Shown one piece after another: positions 9,114 to 17,544 of a stretch of DNA of 64,000 nucleotides; position 1 is the first letter of the stretch, and each line of letters starts with the position of its first letter. The position numbers and the translations under genes are program-made. The stretch comes from an uncultured Spartobacteria bacterium (GTDB taxonomy: Bacteria; Verrucomicrobiota; Verrucomicrobiia; Chthoniobacterales; Chthoniobacteraceae): NCBI GenBank assembly GCA_903901425.1, contig CAIURC010000186.1:1-64000 (forward strand), written 5' to 3'. A model generated the notes under the pieces. It did no database searches. It was not told the origin of the DNA and was given only the letters and a program-made list of their open reading frames with translations.

Positions 9114-9929
9114 ATGTCAGTAGTCATCAATACGAACACGGCGGCCACCACGGCTGCGGCCAACCTCGCCAAAACCAACAGCCTCCTCCAGAAGAGCCTG
9201 GGCCGCCTTTCCAGCGGTTCGCGTCTGGTGAACGCGGCAGACGACGCCGCTGGCTTGGGCGTTTCCATGAAGCTCAGCGCTGCGATCCGCCGGACCTCGG
9301 CTGCGACCAACAGCGTGGCGAACGCTGTTTCCCTGCTGCAGGTGCAGGATGGCGCCCTCAAGATCGCGGGCGATGTTCTGGACCGCATCTCGGAACTGGC
9401 TGGCCTCTACCAGGATGTGACCAAGTCCACCGCAGACAAGGCCAACTACGACCTGGAGTTCACCGCCCTCAAGGCGCAGCTCACCTCGCTGAATTCTGAG
9501 AAGTTCAATGGAATTTCCCTGTTCAACGCCGGTGGCCTCCTGACGGTTATCATCTCGGAAGACGGTTCCCAGAGCCAGACGGTTACCCAGTCCGACCTGT
9601 TGAGCGCTACAGTGGCGGCTGGCAGCACCGGTGTGGCATCGCTGACCACGCTCACCGGCTCTGGTACCACTCTGGTAACCTCGGCCATTGAGGCGATCGC
9701 CGGGATGCGCGCCCAGAACGGCGCTGAAGCGAGCCGCCTCGGGTTCTCTGCCGACCTGCTGTCGGTGAACAAGACCAACCTTGAAGCCGCCAACAGCCGC
9801 ATTGCGGATGTGGACGTGGCCCAGGAAAGCACCCAGCTGGCCAAGTACAACATCCTCCAGCAGGCTGGCACTGCGATGCTCGCTCAGGCGAACGTCAGCA
9901 CCCAGTCCGTGCTCCGGTTGCTCCAGTAA
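9114..9929 (+). CDS. fliC: Flagellin
   Basis: Structural subunit of the flagellar filament, 271 residues. The conserved N-terminal D0/D1 region is clear (SVVINTNTAATTAAANLAKTN, then LGRLSSGSRLVNAADDAAGLGVSMKL), as is the C-terminal D0 (SRIADVDVAQESTQLAKYNILQQAG and LAQANVSTQSVLRLLQ). The middle variable region is only about 70 residues, so the surface-exposed D2/D3 domains are mostly absent, as in other short flagellins. The ATG at 9114 is preferred over the in-frame ATT-led extension at 9090 because AAGGA precedes it at the right distance and the protein then starts at the usual flagellin position. It follows a sigma-28-type promoter and is followed by a strong hairpin terminator, so it is probably transcribed at high level as a single gene. 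Confidence 0.96.
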   Translation: MSVVINTNTAATTAAANLAKTNSLLQKSLGRLSSGSRLVNAADDAAGLGVSMKLSAAIRRTSAATNSVANAVSLLQVQDGALKIAGDVLDRISELAGLYQDVTKSTADKANYDLEFTALKAQLTSLNSEKFNGISLFNAGGLLTVIISEDGSQSQTVTQSDLLSATVAAGSTGVASLTTLTGSGTTLVTSAIEAIAGMRAQNGAEASRLGFSADLLSVNKTNLEAANSRIADVDVAQESTQLAKYNILQQAGTAMLAQANVSTQSVLRLLQ

Positions 9930-9966
9930 CCGTTCCGCAGGCTTGAGCCTGCCGTGTGAGTCTCAA

Positions 9967-10000
9967 GGGGCTCCCTTCACCGGGAGCCCCTTTTGCTTTT
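9967..10000 (+). terminator. Rho-independent terminator after flagellin
   Basis: GGGGCTCCC at 9967-9975 pairs perfectly with GGGAGCCCC at 9982-9990 across a 6-base loop and is followed by TTTTGCTTTT. The hairpin lies 37 bases after the flagellin stop and is a textbook intrinsic terminator that would isolate the flagellin transcript from the genes downstream. Confidence 0.9.
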
Positions 10001-10042
10001 CCAGAAGACGGCTGGCACCCGACGTGCTAAGAGGAACGTCGG

Positions 10043-10423
10043 ATGAACACCCTCGAGGCGCTGGAAAAATTTTCCCTCCTCTGCGACGAGATCGCCGCGT
10101 CGCAGCAGGCCGAAAATACGTTGCTCCGGTCAGGATCCCTTTCCGGGGCCGCTGCCGAGTCTGCAACCGCCCGTCAGAAGGAAGTTTCTGCCCGTCTGGA
10201 TGGGATGCTGGCCGAGGTCAGGCAGGCAAATCCTTCCGCCGCGCCGGAACGGGCCAAGGCGCGGGCACTCCGGGACCGGGTGATGCAGAAGATTTTGAAG
10301 CTGATGCTGTTGAGCCGGGAAAGCGAACAGTTGCTCCTTCGGCCCGTTGCCGGGCAGGCCGTTGCAGCGCCCCGGCCGAGTGCGAACCGCGTCGCAGACG
10401 CATACCGGGCGGGATCCCAATGA
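10043..10423 (+). CDS. Small helical protein of the flagellar cluster, possibly a FlgN/FliT-like chaperone
   Basis: A 126-residue soluble protein with no recognisable motif. Residues 1-100 are predicted to be mostly helical, rich in Ala, Glu, Leu and Arg (LEALEKFSLLCDEIAASQQ; VMQKILKLMLLSRESEQLLL), and the last 25 residues look unstructured. Size, charge pattern and location just after flagellin resemble flagellar export chaperones such as FlgN or FliT, which bind hook-associated proteins or FliD before export. That role is an inference from context only. GAGGAA precedes the ATG at a proper distance, and the TGA stop overlaps the next gene's ATG by 4 bp (10420-10423), so the two are translationally coupled. 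It is transcribed separately from flagellin unless the terminator between them is read through. Confidence 0.6.
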   Translation: MNTLEALEKFSLLCDEIAASQQAENTLLRSGSLSGAAAESATARQKEVSARLDGMLAEVRQANPSAAPERAKARALRDRVMQKILKLMLLSRESEQLLLRPVAGQAVAAPRPSANRVADAYRAGSQ

Positions 10424-11517
10424 GTACTCCGGTCCAGACTCCCGGTGTTCCCGGGCAGAAATACAAGTTTGTGGTGAGTTCGGCCGAGGAGGCCGTCACG
10501 GTGATCCGCGAGCGTCTGGGAGACAAGGCCCAGGTGCTTTCGGTCCGTCAGGTGGAGGGGGAGGGGCTTGCGCGGTTTCTCCGGTCGCCCAAGCTTCAGG
10601 TGATTGCGACGGTTCCCGAGGCGGGTGCAAAGTCCGAAGCCCCCGAGGGAGCGGCGATGCCTGGGAGGGCGGCCCCGGCCGCGGCGGCTTTTGCTGCAAC
10701 GGCTCAGGGATCCTCAGAGGAGGTCAACCGGGTTTCCCCGCAGGCAGATTCCCCTCGGCGGACGGCGGCAGCCGGTTCCGGGACGCGGTTCTGGTCGATT
10801 TTGGAGAAGGCGGGGTTGCCGAAGGAGTTTCTAGGGCGGTTGCGGCAGGGCGAGGCGTGGCGGGATCTTGGGGAGCAGCCGTTGCCCATGGCGCTGGGGC
10901 GGGCCGCGCTTCTTCTGAAGGAAGCGGTGCCGGTCCGTCCGGGGGGTGTGCTGGGGGATCGGGTGGCCTTTTTTGGGTCGCCCGGAGTGGGCGCGACGAC
11001 CGCATTGTGCAAGCAACTGGCGAATGACGTTTTTTTTCAGCAGCGCACGCCGACCGTTCTGAAACTGGACTCCGAGGAGCCAAACTCGACGGAGGGGCTC
11101 GCGACGTTCTGCGAGGTGTTGGGGGTGCCCCTGCTGCGCTCAGAGGCGGAATTGGGCGAGACGGGTGCTCCTCTGTACTTGGATGTGCCGGGAGCGATTC
11201 TGGGGGGGGCGGGAGGAGAACGGCTGGGCCGGCTTCTGGATGCGCATCGGGTGTCCTCCCGGGTTCTGGTGGTGAACGCAGCGTATGACCGGGAGCTCAT
11301 CCAGCATGCTTACACGCACGGGGCCGCCTTGGGTGCCACCCATGTGGTGTTCACGCATCTCGACGAGTTGCCCAGGACCGGCAAACTCTGGGAGTTTGCC
11401 TTGGACGAGAAGCTGGCGCCGCTGTTTGCCTGCACGGGACGGAACTTGGCAGGCGATCTGGAAGCCAACGTGGTCGAGTTTCTTGTGGAACGGACTTTTG
11501 CAGTGGCCTGCGCGTGA
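10420..11517 (+). CDS. FlhF-like protein with degenerate GTPase motifs
   Basis: FlhF is an SRP-type GTPase that sets the position and number of polar flagella. This 365-residue protein has the FlhF-like N-terminal B domain (KFVVSSAEEAVTVIRERLGD; VLSVRQVEG), an Ala/Gly/Pro-rich linker and an NG-type C-terminal domain with the right order of segments (EVLGVPLLR; ALGATHVVFTHLDELPRTGKLW; PLFACTGRNLAGDLE). The nucleotide-binding signatures are broken. The P-loop reads GSPGVGATT (residues 186-194), with Ala replacing the essential Lys at 192. The DTYR-like box is DSEEPNS, the DTAGR box is DVPGA, and TKLDE is THLDE. It is therefore probably a pseudo-GTPase. The start is the ATG overlapping the previous stop; a longer in-frame extension reaching back into flagellin is not real. 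Family placement is firm for the architecture but rests on reading by eye. Confidence 0.72.
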   Translation: MSTPVQTPGVPGQKYKFVVSSAEEAVTVIRERLGDKAQVLSVRQVEGEGLARFLRSPKLQVIATVPEAGAKSEAPEGAAMPGRAAPAAAAFAATAQGSSEEVNRVSPQADSPRRTAAAGSGTRFWSILEKAGLPKEFLGRLRQGEAWRDLGEQPLPMALGRAALLLKEAVPVRPGGVLGDRVAFFGSPGVGATTALCKQLANDVFFQQRTPTVLKLDSEEPNSTEGLATFCEVLGVPLLRSEAELGETGAPLYLDVPGAILGGAGGERLGRLLDAHRVSSRVLVVNAAYDRELIQHAYTHGAALGATHVVFTHLDELPRTGKLWEFALDEKLAPLFACTGRNLAGDLEANVVEFLVERTFAVACA

Positions 11518-11556
11518 AAAAACCTGTTTTCCCAAACCCTCAAACCCAAAGACGCT

Positions 11557-12000
11557 ATGATTGATCCCCTGACAGCATGCCAAGCCGTGAGCCTCGGTCG
11601 TGAACTGGTCGGTCTCCTCCAGGGAAAACCCTCCGGGGGCAGCCCAGAAAAGCCATTTGGCACGGTGCTCGCCAACCACGTGCAAGGGCCTCAGCCCGTT
11701 TCTTCCTCTCCCACGGTGATGAACCGGGTCGAGGAGCTTGCCCAGCAACTGCTCCAGAGCCCGGCCCTGCGGTCGGCTGCGGGGGCTGGCGGGGTTTCGG
11801 TCGCCCTTCTCCCGGACAACTCGGCTCTGGTGCGCGCGGAGGATGGCACCCAGTGGACCATTGGATCCGGGGATTCCACGGTGCGCGGGTTGCGCGAGGC
11901 GGTGGCGCAGATGCGTCAGGGGCAGCCCGGGGCCGCACCCGCCGAGGGCGTGATGGCACTCCGGATTTCAGCTTCGGGCCGGGCGGCCATTCTGGGCTAG
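11557..12000 (+). CDS. Unknown protein in flagellar cluster
   Basis: I do not recognise this 147-residue protein. It is soluble and has no signal peptide. Residues 1-50 are partly helical (CQAVSLGRELVGLLQG). The central segment has helices (VEELAQQLLQS) and a beta-type stretch (GVSVALLPDNSALVRAEDGTQWTIGSGD). The C-terminus is ALRISASGRAAILG. The ATG at 11557 comes 40 bp after the FlhF-like gene, in the same direction and with matching codon use, and 90 bp before fliD, so it is likely part of the flagellar transcript. It could be a cluster-specific accessory or chaperone protein; nothing in the sequence decides this. Confidence 0.55.
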   Translation: MIDPLTACQAVSLGRELVGLLQGKPSGGSPEKPFGTVLANHVQGPQPVSSSPTVMNRVEELAQQLLQSPALRSAAGAGGVSVALLPDNSALVRAEDGTQWTIGSGDSTVRGLREAVAQMRQGQPGAAPAEGVMALRISASGRAAILG

Positions 12001-12089
12001 CCCTGCACGCTGGCCTGGCCAGAGTCGGACAGGCCTGAAATCGATCAAAAGGGGCTTAAGTCGTCCCGGAATCTGCCGAGTCAGAAAGA

Positions 12090-13802
12090 ATGGCCGGAAC
12101 ACAGCTGACAGGACTTGCATCGGGATTCGACTGGAGACCCGTCGTGGACCAGTTGATTGCGGCCAGCCGGATTCCTCAGGACCGGTTGAAGGCCGAGAAA
12201 ACGCAGGTCTCACAGAAACAGGCTGCGCTGAGCGAGGTTGCTTCGCTCGCGTCCGGGTTGGATTCTGCCTTGGACGCGCTGAAGGACGGGGCGGGTCTGG
12301 GGAAGCGCTCGGCTACGATTGCGGATTCGGACACCACGTGGACTGCCGCTGCGGCAGACGGGGCTGAGGCGGGCGAATACGTGTTCAACGTGACGAGCCT
12401 GGCCACCAGTGCCCGGATCGATGGAGCCGGCAACATCGGTTCTGCGTTGAATGATCCGAATGTCGCTCTCGCTTCCCTGCGCATTGCAACCACCGTGACC
12501 GCGGGGACCTTCAGCGTGAACGGCGTGCCGGTTTCCGTGGCTGTCACCGACACCCTTCAGGACGTTCTGGACGCGATCGGATCGGCCACCGGGGGCGCCG
12601 TGACGGCCTCGTACGATGCTGGGACCGACAGGGTCACGCTTTCTTCCGGTTCGGCGATCACTCTGGGCAGTGGCGCTGATACGAGCAATTTTCTGGCGGC
12701 CCTCCGGTTGTCCCAGAACGGCACCGGGACGGTGAACAGCGCAGCCGCGCTGGGAACCGTGAGCCGCACCGCGTTGCTTTCGAACGCGGGGTTCGGAGTG
12801 TCGCCCAACGCCAGCGGGAGTTTTTTGGTGAATGGCGTGAGCATCTCCTACGACGCGGGAGCGGACTCGCTTCAGGACGTCATCAACCGCATCAACGCCT
12901 CCTCGGCGGGGGTATCGGCGTCCTACGATGCGGTCCAGGACCGGATGGTGCTCAAGAGCAAGGCCACGGGCGACATCGGCATCACCGTGTCCGAATCGCC
13001 TGCCAGTGGGACGCCATTGATTGAAATTCTCGGGCTAACCGTTGGCGCGACGCAGGTGGCTGGCACGGATGCCGTTTTCACGGTGAACGGCGGTCCTGCG
13101 ATGACCAGCAAGAGCAACACGCTGGATGCTGCGGCGCACGGGATCACGGGCCTGACGGTGACGGCGCGGACGCCAAAGACTGGCGGCCTTCCCCGCTCGG
13201 AGACGGTCACGGTGGCGGGCGACACCTCGACGGCAAAGACGCGTCTGGAGACGTTCGTCTCCAAGTTCAATGCGTTGCAGGCGGCGATTACCAAGTACAC
13301 CAAGACCGAGGTGAGCAACGGAAAGATCACGCGCGGGGTGCTGGCAGATGCCCGCGAGGTTTTGGAGTTTAGCAAAAAGTTGCGGTCCGTGGCCTTTGCG
13401 GCTGGAACGGGCCTGACCGGGTCCATCACGCAGCTCTCGAATCTCGGTCTGGATTTTGACGGGAAAGATTCCGTTTTGAAGGTGGCGCAGTCGACCCTGC
13501 TGAGCAGTCAGTTGGAAAACGCGGCGCTGAGTGTGGAACAGTTTCTGGACGGAAGCAGCGAGGGCCTCGTGCAACGGCTGCAGGCCGTGATTGACGCCCA
13601 GACCCTGACCGGTGGCGGGCTCAAGAACAAAGCGTCCACGTATTCCTCGCGGCAACTGGCTTTGGACGACCAGATCGCGACATTTGAACGGCGGCTCTCT
13701 GCGGAAAAGGCGCGGTTGGAATCCAAGTTCATTGCGATGGAGCAGGCACAGGCCAGAATCCAAGAGCAGCAGAAGGCGTTTGCCCGAGCTTTCCCGGCGT
13801 AA
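12090..13802 (+). CDS. fliD: Flagellar hook-associated protein 2 (filament cap)
   Basis: FliD forms the pentameric cap at the filament tip that helps flagellin fold and assemble. The 570-residue protein begins with the conserved N-terminal signature GTQLTGLASGFDWRPVVDQL, followed by helices rich in Lys, Gln and Ala (KTQVSQKQAALSEVASL). The central region holds tandem beta-rich modules typical of the cap's head domains. Two of these share a similar sentence (FSVNGVPVSVAVTDTLQDVLDAI and FLVNGVSISYDAGADSLQDVIN). The C-terminal helical region (FERRLSAEKARLESKFIAMEQAQARIQEQQ) closes the coiled coil with the N-terminus. Length is within the family range. No fliS chaperone gene follows, unlike many bacteria; the small unknown genes upstream may take that role. 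Confidence 0.93.
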   Translation: MAGTQLTGLASGFDWRPVVDQLIAASRIPQDRLKAEKTQVSQKQAALSEVASLASGLDSALDALKDGAGLGKRSATIADSDTTWTAAAADGAEAGEYVFNVTSLATSARIDGAGNIGSALNDPNVALASLRIATTVTAGTFSVNGVPVSVAVTDTLQDVLDAIGSATGGAVTASYDAGTDRVTLSSGSAITLGSGADTSNFLAALRLSQNGTGTVNSAAALGTVSRTALLSNAGFGVSPNASGSFLVNGVSISYDAGADSLQDVINRINASSAGVSASYDAVQDRMVLKSKATGDIGITVSESPASGTPLIEILGLTVGATQVAGTDAVFTVNGGPAMTSKSNTLDAAAHGITGLTVTARTPKTGGLPRSETVTVAGDTSTAKTRLETFVSKFNALQAAITKYTKTEVSNGKITRGVLADAREVLEFSKKLRSVAFAAGTGLTGSITQLSNLGLDFDGKDSVLKVAQSTLLSSQLENAALSVEQFLDGSSEGLVQRLQAVIDAQTLTGGGLKNKASTYSSRQLALDDQIATFERRLSAEKARLESKFIAMEQAQARIQEQQKAFARAFPA

Positions 13803-13872
13803 TCGATGCCGCCAGGTTCGGGTTTCAGGGAACTGGTCCCCGGCTTGGTCCCGGATGATTCGCTCCTGAGGG

Positions 13873-14364
13873 CTAGTCGCGGAAGTTTTTGAACGCGAGC
13901 GCCACTCCGAAATCCTTGCTCCTGCAGAAGGCGATCACCTCTTGGAGGTCGTCCTTTTTCTTGCCTGTGACCCGGATTTGGCGGTCTTGCAGGGCGCACT
14001 GGACTTTGAGGTTGCCGGCCTTGATCGCCTTGGTGATTTCCTTGGCTTGATCGCCTTCGAGCCCCTGCTGGATCCGAAACTCCTGGGTGGCATGGCCGAG
14101 CGGAGAGATGACTGGATCCATCCGCTCCACATTGCGGAGGTCCACGTTCCGTTTGGCCAGTTTGCCCGTAAGAATCTCGTGAAGGCTGTTCAGGCGGGCG
14201 GCATCTTCCGCGGACAGCAGGATCTTCCCCGCCTTCAGATCCAGTTCAATGGAGGCGGAGGAGCCTTTGAAATCAAAGCGGGTGGCCAGTTCCTTTCTGG
14301 CTTGATTGACGGCGTTGTCGAGTTCCTGCCGGTCCACCTCGGAGACAATGTCAAAGGAGGGCAT
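13873..14364 (-). CDS. yajQ: YajQ family (DUF520) nucleotide-binding protein
   Basis: A cytoplasmic protein of 163 residues, exactly the usual family length. It starts MPSFDIVSEVDRQELDNAVN and contains the family blocks ATRFDFKGS, LTGKLAKRNVDLR and the C-terminal KVQCALQDRQIRVTGKKKDDLQ, which form two ferredoxin-like folds. Members of this family bind cyclic di-GMP or RNA and can act as effectors of gene expression. The open frame continues further upstream on the minus strand, but the ATG at 14364 gives the canonical N-terminus. It ends 9 bp before the next minus-strand gene's stop, so it may be co-transcribed from upstream. It converges with fliD across 70 bp. Confidence 0.93.
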   Translation of the reverse strand: MPSFDIVSEVDRQELDNAVNQARKELATRFDFKGSSASIELDLKAGKILLSAEDAARLNSLHEILTGKLAKRNVDLRNVERMDPVISPLGHATQEFRIQQGLEGDQAKEITKAIKAGNLKVQCALQDRQIRVTGKKKDDLQEVIAFCRSKDFGVALAFKNFRD

Positions 14365-14375
14365 GGGGCGCTGGG

Positions 14376-15287
14376 CTAGAATTGCATCCGGACCTCGGCC
14401 TGAAGGTAGGCGGCGCCATCCTCGGTTCGGTACGCGATGTTTTCCCGGGCGTAATCGAACTGGCGCATGAATGAGTACCCGCCCCCGATCTCCGCAGAAA
14501 GCGCGTCTGCAGTCCAACGGACGCCCGCGCCGGCGCGGTATTCGGAGTAGGTGACGACGGTGCCGGAAAGGCCAGAGGGCCGGCCTGGATTGCGGTCGAC
14601 TTGGTAGCCGCCGCCAATGATCTGGCCACCCAGCCAGAAGGAAAGGTGATCGACGGGTTGGAAGGTGATCCGGGGTTCTGGAGCGGAAGCGAGCACCGTC
14701 CACTGGGGGTTGATCCTCCAGAAAAAGCCGAGCGCGGGGATGATGGGGACGGAGCGGAGGAAGGAGGCGTTGAGTCCGACCAATGCGTAGAAATCCTTGA
14801 AAACGGGGATGGCGACGCCTGCGGTGATTGGGGCGTCAAAAGAGCCGGAACCAGGATCATTCTCGAAATAGAAGCCCGGGCGCACCTGTACGAGGACACC
14901 CAAATCGCCGTCATGGAAATATTCGAGAGCAACGAGCGCGGAGGCTTCTTGGAGGGAGTTGGGGAGGGGCAGGCCGCCTTCGTGGCCGAACGCGAACCGT
15001 TCGTATCGGGAGCCCAGTTGGAGGAACCAGCCTGAGTTCGGGTCGATGATCTGGAGCGGGATCCGCCAACCGACATCGACGGTGCCCATGTAGGCGTTTC
15101 CGGAGGCTTCAGGATGGTTTTCGAACTGGCTCCCGAAGACGAACGAGGAGGCGACCCGCGAGGTCACCAAGGGGATCTCGGTGGACTTGGAGACCCAGCT
15201 TCCGTCGGCTACCGGGTGCCCTGCGAAGACCGGAACAATCGGGGAAAGAAGAAGGGCAAGCGACAGGAGCCGGAGGAGCGGGGTCAT
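14376..15287 (-). CDS. Predicted outer-membrane beta-barrel protein
   Basis: A 303-residue exported protein with a clean signal peptide (MTPLLRLLSLALLLSPIVPVFA, cleavage after residue 22). The mature part consists of alternating hydrophobic/polar strands with turns rich in Gly, Asn and Pro (VLVQVRPGFYFENDPG; HLSFWLGGQIIGGGYQ), and the last residue is Phe after VRM, the usual barrel-insertion signal. It resembles uncharacterised outer-membrane proteins common in Verrucomicrobiota (DUF6268-like), but I cannot confirm the family. It overlaps no neighbour and lies between yajQ and the LolC/E permease, all on the minus strand. Function unknown; pore or small-molecule channel is possible. Confidence 0.75.
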   Translation of the reverse strand: MTPLLRLLSLALLLSPIVPVFAGHPVADGSWVSKSTEIPLVTSRVASSFVFGSQFENHPEASGNAYMGTVDVGWRIPLQIIDPNSGWFLQLGSRYERFAFGHEGGLPLPNSLQEASALVALEYFHDGDLGVLVQVRPGFYFENDPGSGSFDAPITAGVAIPVFKDFYALVGLNASFLRSVPIIPALGFFWRINPQWTVLASAPEPRITFQPVDHLSFWLGGQIIGGGYQVDRNPGRPSGLSGTVVTYSEYRAGAGVRWTADALSAEIGGGYSFMRQFDYARENIAYRTEDGAAYLQAEVRMQF

Positions 15288-15362
15288 GGTGAAACCCGAT
15301 ATTCTAGCCTGCGGAGTGGGGGTGAATGCAAGCGGTAGAATTTTTGGCGGACTCCGATTGGC

Positions 15363-16730
15363 TTACTCGGAGCGCAAGGCCTTCACCGGGTCGAGCCGGG
15401 CCGCTGCGTAAGCGGGGAACAGCGCCGCGGCCGAACAGATCAGAAACGCGCTGATGCAGACCACCGCCACGTCGCGCGGCACGATTTCCGCCGGGATCGT
15501 GCTGAACTGGTAGATGCTGGCCGGGAACGGGTCAAATTTGAGGGTGGACGAAAGGAAGTCCCGGAACTCGTTCCGCCACCGGATCACACTCATCCCGGCT
15601 GCGAGGCCCGCGATGTTCCCAAACAACCCGACAACCATACCCTGGACCAGAAAGACCCCCACAATCTGGCCCCGGGTCGCTCCCAGCGCTTTCAGAACCC
15701 CGATCTCCCGCGTTTTTTGCACGGTGACTGTGATCAGGGTGTTCATCACGCCAAACGCCGCCACAATCACAATGAACAGGAGCAGAAAAAACATCACATT
15801 CCGCTCCATGTGGATCGCATCAAAAATTTGCTGGTTGAGTTCGATCCAAGTCCGGAGATGCAGGGGCTGTTCCGGGTCCGAGTGCGGGGCCATCAGAGGG
15901 CGGAGCCGGTCGCGGAGCGGTTCAGGATGGTTCGGGTCCTCGGAGCGGACTCCGAGGCCGTGGACGCCATCCCGGAGTCCGTAAAGCTCCTGACCCACAT
16001 GGAGGGGGACCAGAATGAACTCGGAGTCGAACACGTATCGGCCGGTTTCGTAGATCCCGGATACGGTGAGTTGCTGGGGGGCGACGAGGGACTGGATATC
16101 CTCGAGGGATTTTTTGTTGCTTGGATCCTGCTTGGCCTTTTGGAACTCATCGAGGATCTGGTCGAAGTTGCCTGGGGAAAAAACGGTGAGGGTGTCGCCC
16201 ACCGAAACCTCGAGTTCCTCGGCGAGCGCTGAGCCCACCAGAACGTTGTCGCCGTCCAAGTCGAACTTGCCCTGCTTGACGGTGGCGCGGATGTCGCTGA
16301 CCCGGACCTCCTTCTGGGGGTCGATCCCTCGCATCTGCGGGGTGAGCCGCCGGCCTCTGTATTCCACCAGAACCGGTCCCTGAACAAAAGGGGCGACTGC
16401 GACGACCCCGGGTTGCGAGGCCAAGGTCTTTTCCATGGGGCGCCACTTGTTCAGAACCTTGGCGTTGTGGAGCACCAGATGCGGGTCGAAGCCGAGAACT
16501 TTCCGGCGCAATTCGCGGTCGAACCCGGTCATGACGGAGATCACCACAATGAGGACGGTGATTCCCAGGGTGACCCCCAGAACCGAGATCAGGGTGATGG
16601 TGGAGACGAAAGTGCGCTTGGGTTTGAGGTACCTGAGCGCAAGGAAAAGGCTGAAGGAAGGTTTCAAGGGAGCGTCCGGGAGACGGATACAGGGGATCCG
16701 GGGGACATCAAGAGCATTCCGAGGGCGCAT
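15363..16730 (-). CDS. Lipoprotein-releasing ABC permease, LolC/LolE family
   Basis: Inner-membrane permease that, with the ATPase LolD, extracts lipoproteins destined for the outer membrane. The N-terminal sequence FSLFLALRYLKPKRTFVSTI and the first helix TLISVLGVTLGITVLIVVIS are signatures of the family. A large periplasmic domain follows, then three C-terminal helices with TREIGVLKALGATRGQIVGVF. The end, AARLDPVKALRSE, is also typical. The true start is uncertain. The ATG at 16730 gives 455 residues with a 20-residue odd leader; a TTG at 16667 would give MKPSFSLFLALRYL, the standard N-terminus, in 434 residues. No lolD ATPase gene adjoins it, whereas lolC-lolD operons are the rule, so the ATPase must be encoded elsewhere. 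Confidence 0.88.
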   Translation of the reverse strand: MRPRNALDVPRIPCIRLPDAPLKPSFSLFLALRYLKPKRTFVSTITLISVLGVTLGITVLIVVISVMTGFDRELRRKVLGFDPHLVLHNAKVLNKWRPMEKTLASQPGVVAVAPFVQGPVLVEYRGRRLTPQMRGIDPQKEVRVSDIRATVKQGKFDLDGDNVLVGSALAEELEVSVGDTLTVFSPGNFDQILDEFQKAKQDPSNKKSLEDIQSLVAPQQLTVSGIYETGRYVFDSEFILVPLHVGQELYGLRDGVHGLGVRSEDPNHPEPLRDRLRPLMAPHSDPEQPLHLRTWIELNQQIFDAIHMERNVMFFLLLFIVIVAAFGVMNTLITVTVQKTREIGVLKALGATRGQIVGVFLVQGMVVGLFGNIAGLAAGMSVIRWRNEFRDFLSSTLKFDPFPASIYQFSTIPAEIVPRDVAVVCISAFLICSAAALFPAYAAARLDPVKALRSE

Positions 16731-16778
16731 TATGCGGTTGACTGGAGTTGGGAAACCCGCCTGTATGGTGAGGATTTT

Positions 16779-17522
16779 ATGACCAGAGCATTTTCCCTCC
16801 TTCTCGTCTTCCTTCTGGTGCATTCCCAGGCGTGGGCCATCAGTGGGGAACCCATTTTTCAGGTCAATCGGCTCAGCTTCTCAGGAACCTACGCTGGCGT
16901 GGTGATTCCTGTGGTGGGCGACACGGCCCAGTACAGCACCGGCGTGAATGCGGACGGTTCCACTTCTTCGACGGGCGGAGGTGGCACGGGGGTTCCTGGT
17001 TCAGGCAGCACCGGCAGCACTTCCACGTCCTCTACGACCGATGGGTTGTTTTCCTTGACCGAAGACGAAAAAGCGCAACTGGGGCTGTTCTCGTTTGCCA
17101 AGCCTTTCGGATCGGGCTCTGCCCAAGGCTACATTGCCATGTTCGTGGGCGGCACCGTGTTCACGGGACTGATCGAGGGTTTGCTGAACCCCAAAAATGG
17201 CAAGCTGACCGGAATGATCACGGCCACCTCTCAATTCTCGCAGGACTCGGATGTTTACACCTCGGGGTTCGGCACGATCCGGGCACGGGTGAAAAATTAC
17301 GTGGAATCGGGGCTGGGGACGACAGGTGCAGCCACGAGCACAACCACCACCGCAGGCAACCCGGTGGCAGCCCGGGTCGTGGGATCAGTCACGCTCCGAC
17401 TCTTTGACCCGTCCTCAGCGACCACGTTTGCCACCCAGCGCAGTTTCGGCCTGAAATACCAGATCGAAGGCTGGCAGCAGTCGTTTGGAACGGCGGTTCC
17501 GGCGTTCAACGACATTTTCTGA
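16779..17522 (+). CDS. Exported protein of unknown function
   Basis: A 247-residue protein with a signal peptide (MTRAFSLLLVFLLVHSQAWA, cleavage after residue 20). The mature protein starts with a beta-rich segment and then a 35-residue low-complexity linker of Ser, Thr and Gly (about residues 50-85). A globular part follows, with GYIAMFVGGTVFTGLIEGLLNPKNGKL and several beta strands (RVVGSVTLRLFDPSS; GLKYQIEGWQQSF). I recognise no family. GTGAGG precedes the ATG. The gene is divergent from the LolC/E permease and lies 22 bp before a pseudopilin gene, so it may be co-expressed with that pseudopilin and be exported or displayed with it. Confidence 0.65.
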   Translation: MTRAFSLLLVFLLVHSQAWAISGEPIFQVNRLSFSGTYAGVVIPVVGDTAQYSTGVNADGSTSSTGGGGTGVPGSGSTGSTSTSSTTDGLFSLTEDEKAQLGLFSFAKPFGSGSAQGYIAMFVGGTVFTGLIEGLLNPKNGKLTGMITATSQFSQDSDVYTSGFGTIRARVKNYVESGLGTTGAATSTTTTAGNPVAARVVGSVTLRLFDPSSATTFATQRSFGLKYQIEGWQQSFGTAVPAFNDIF

Positions 17523-17544
17523 TCGGGAGCCGAGCTTACACCGG

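Noticed and set aside
9781-10419. N-terminal extension of the FlhF-like frame back into flagellin
   Set aside because: It overlaps flagellin and the small helical gene in another frame and crosses a strong terminator; the ATG at 10420 gives the family-like N-terminus.
12056-12082. TTAA-N15-GCCGAGTC before fliD as a second sigma-28 promoter
   Set aside because: Both boxes are imperfect and transcription would start at the ATG itself, leaving no leader for ribosome binding.
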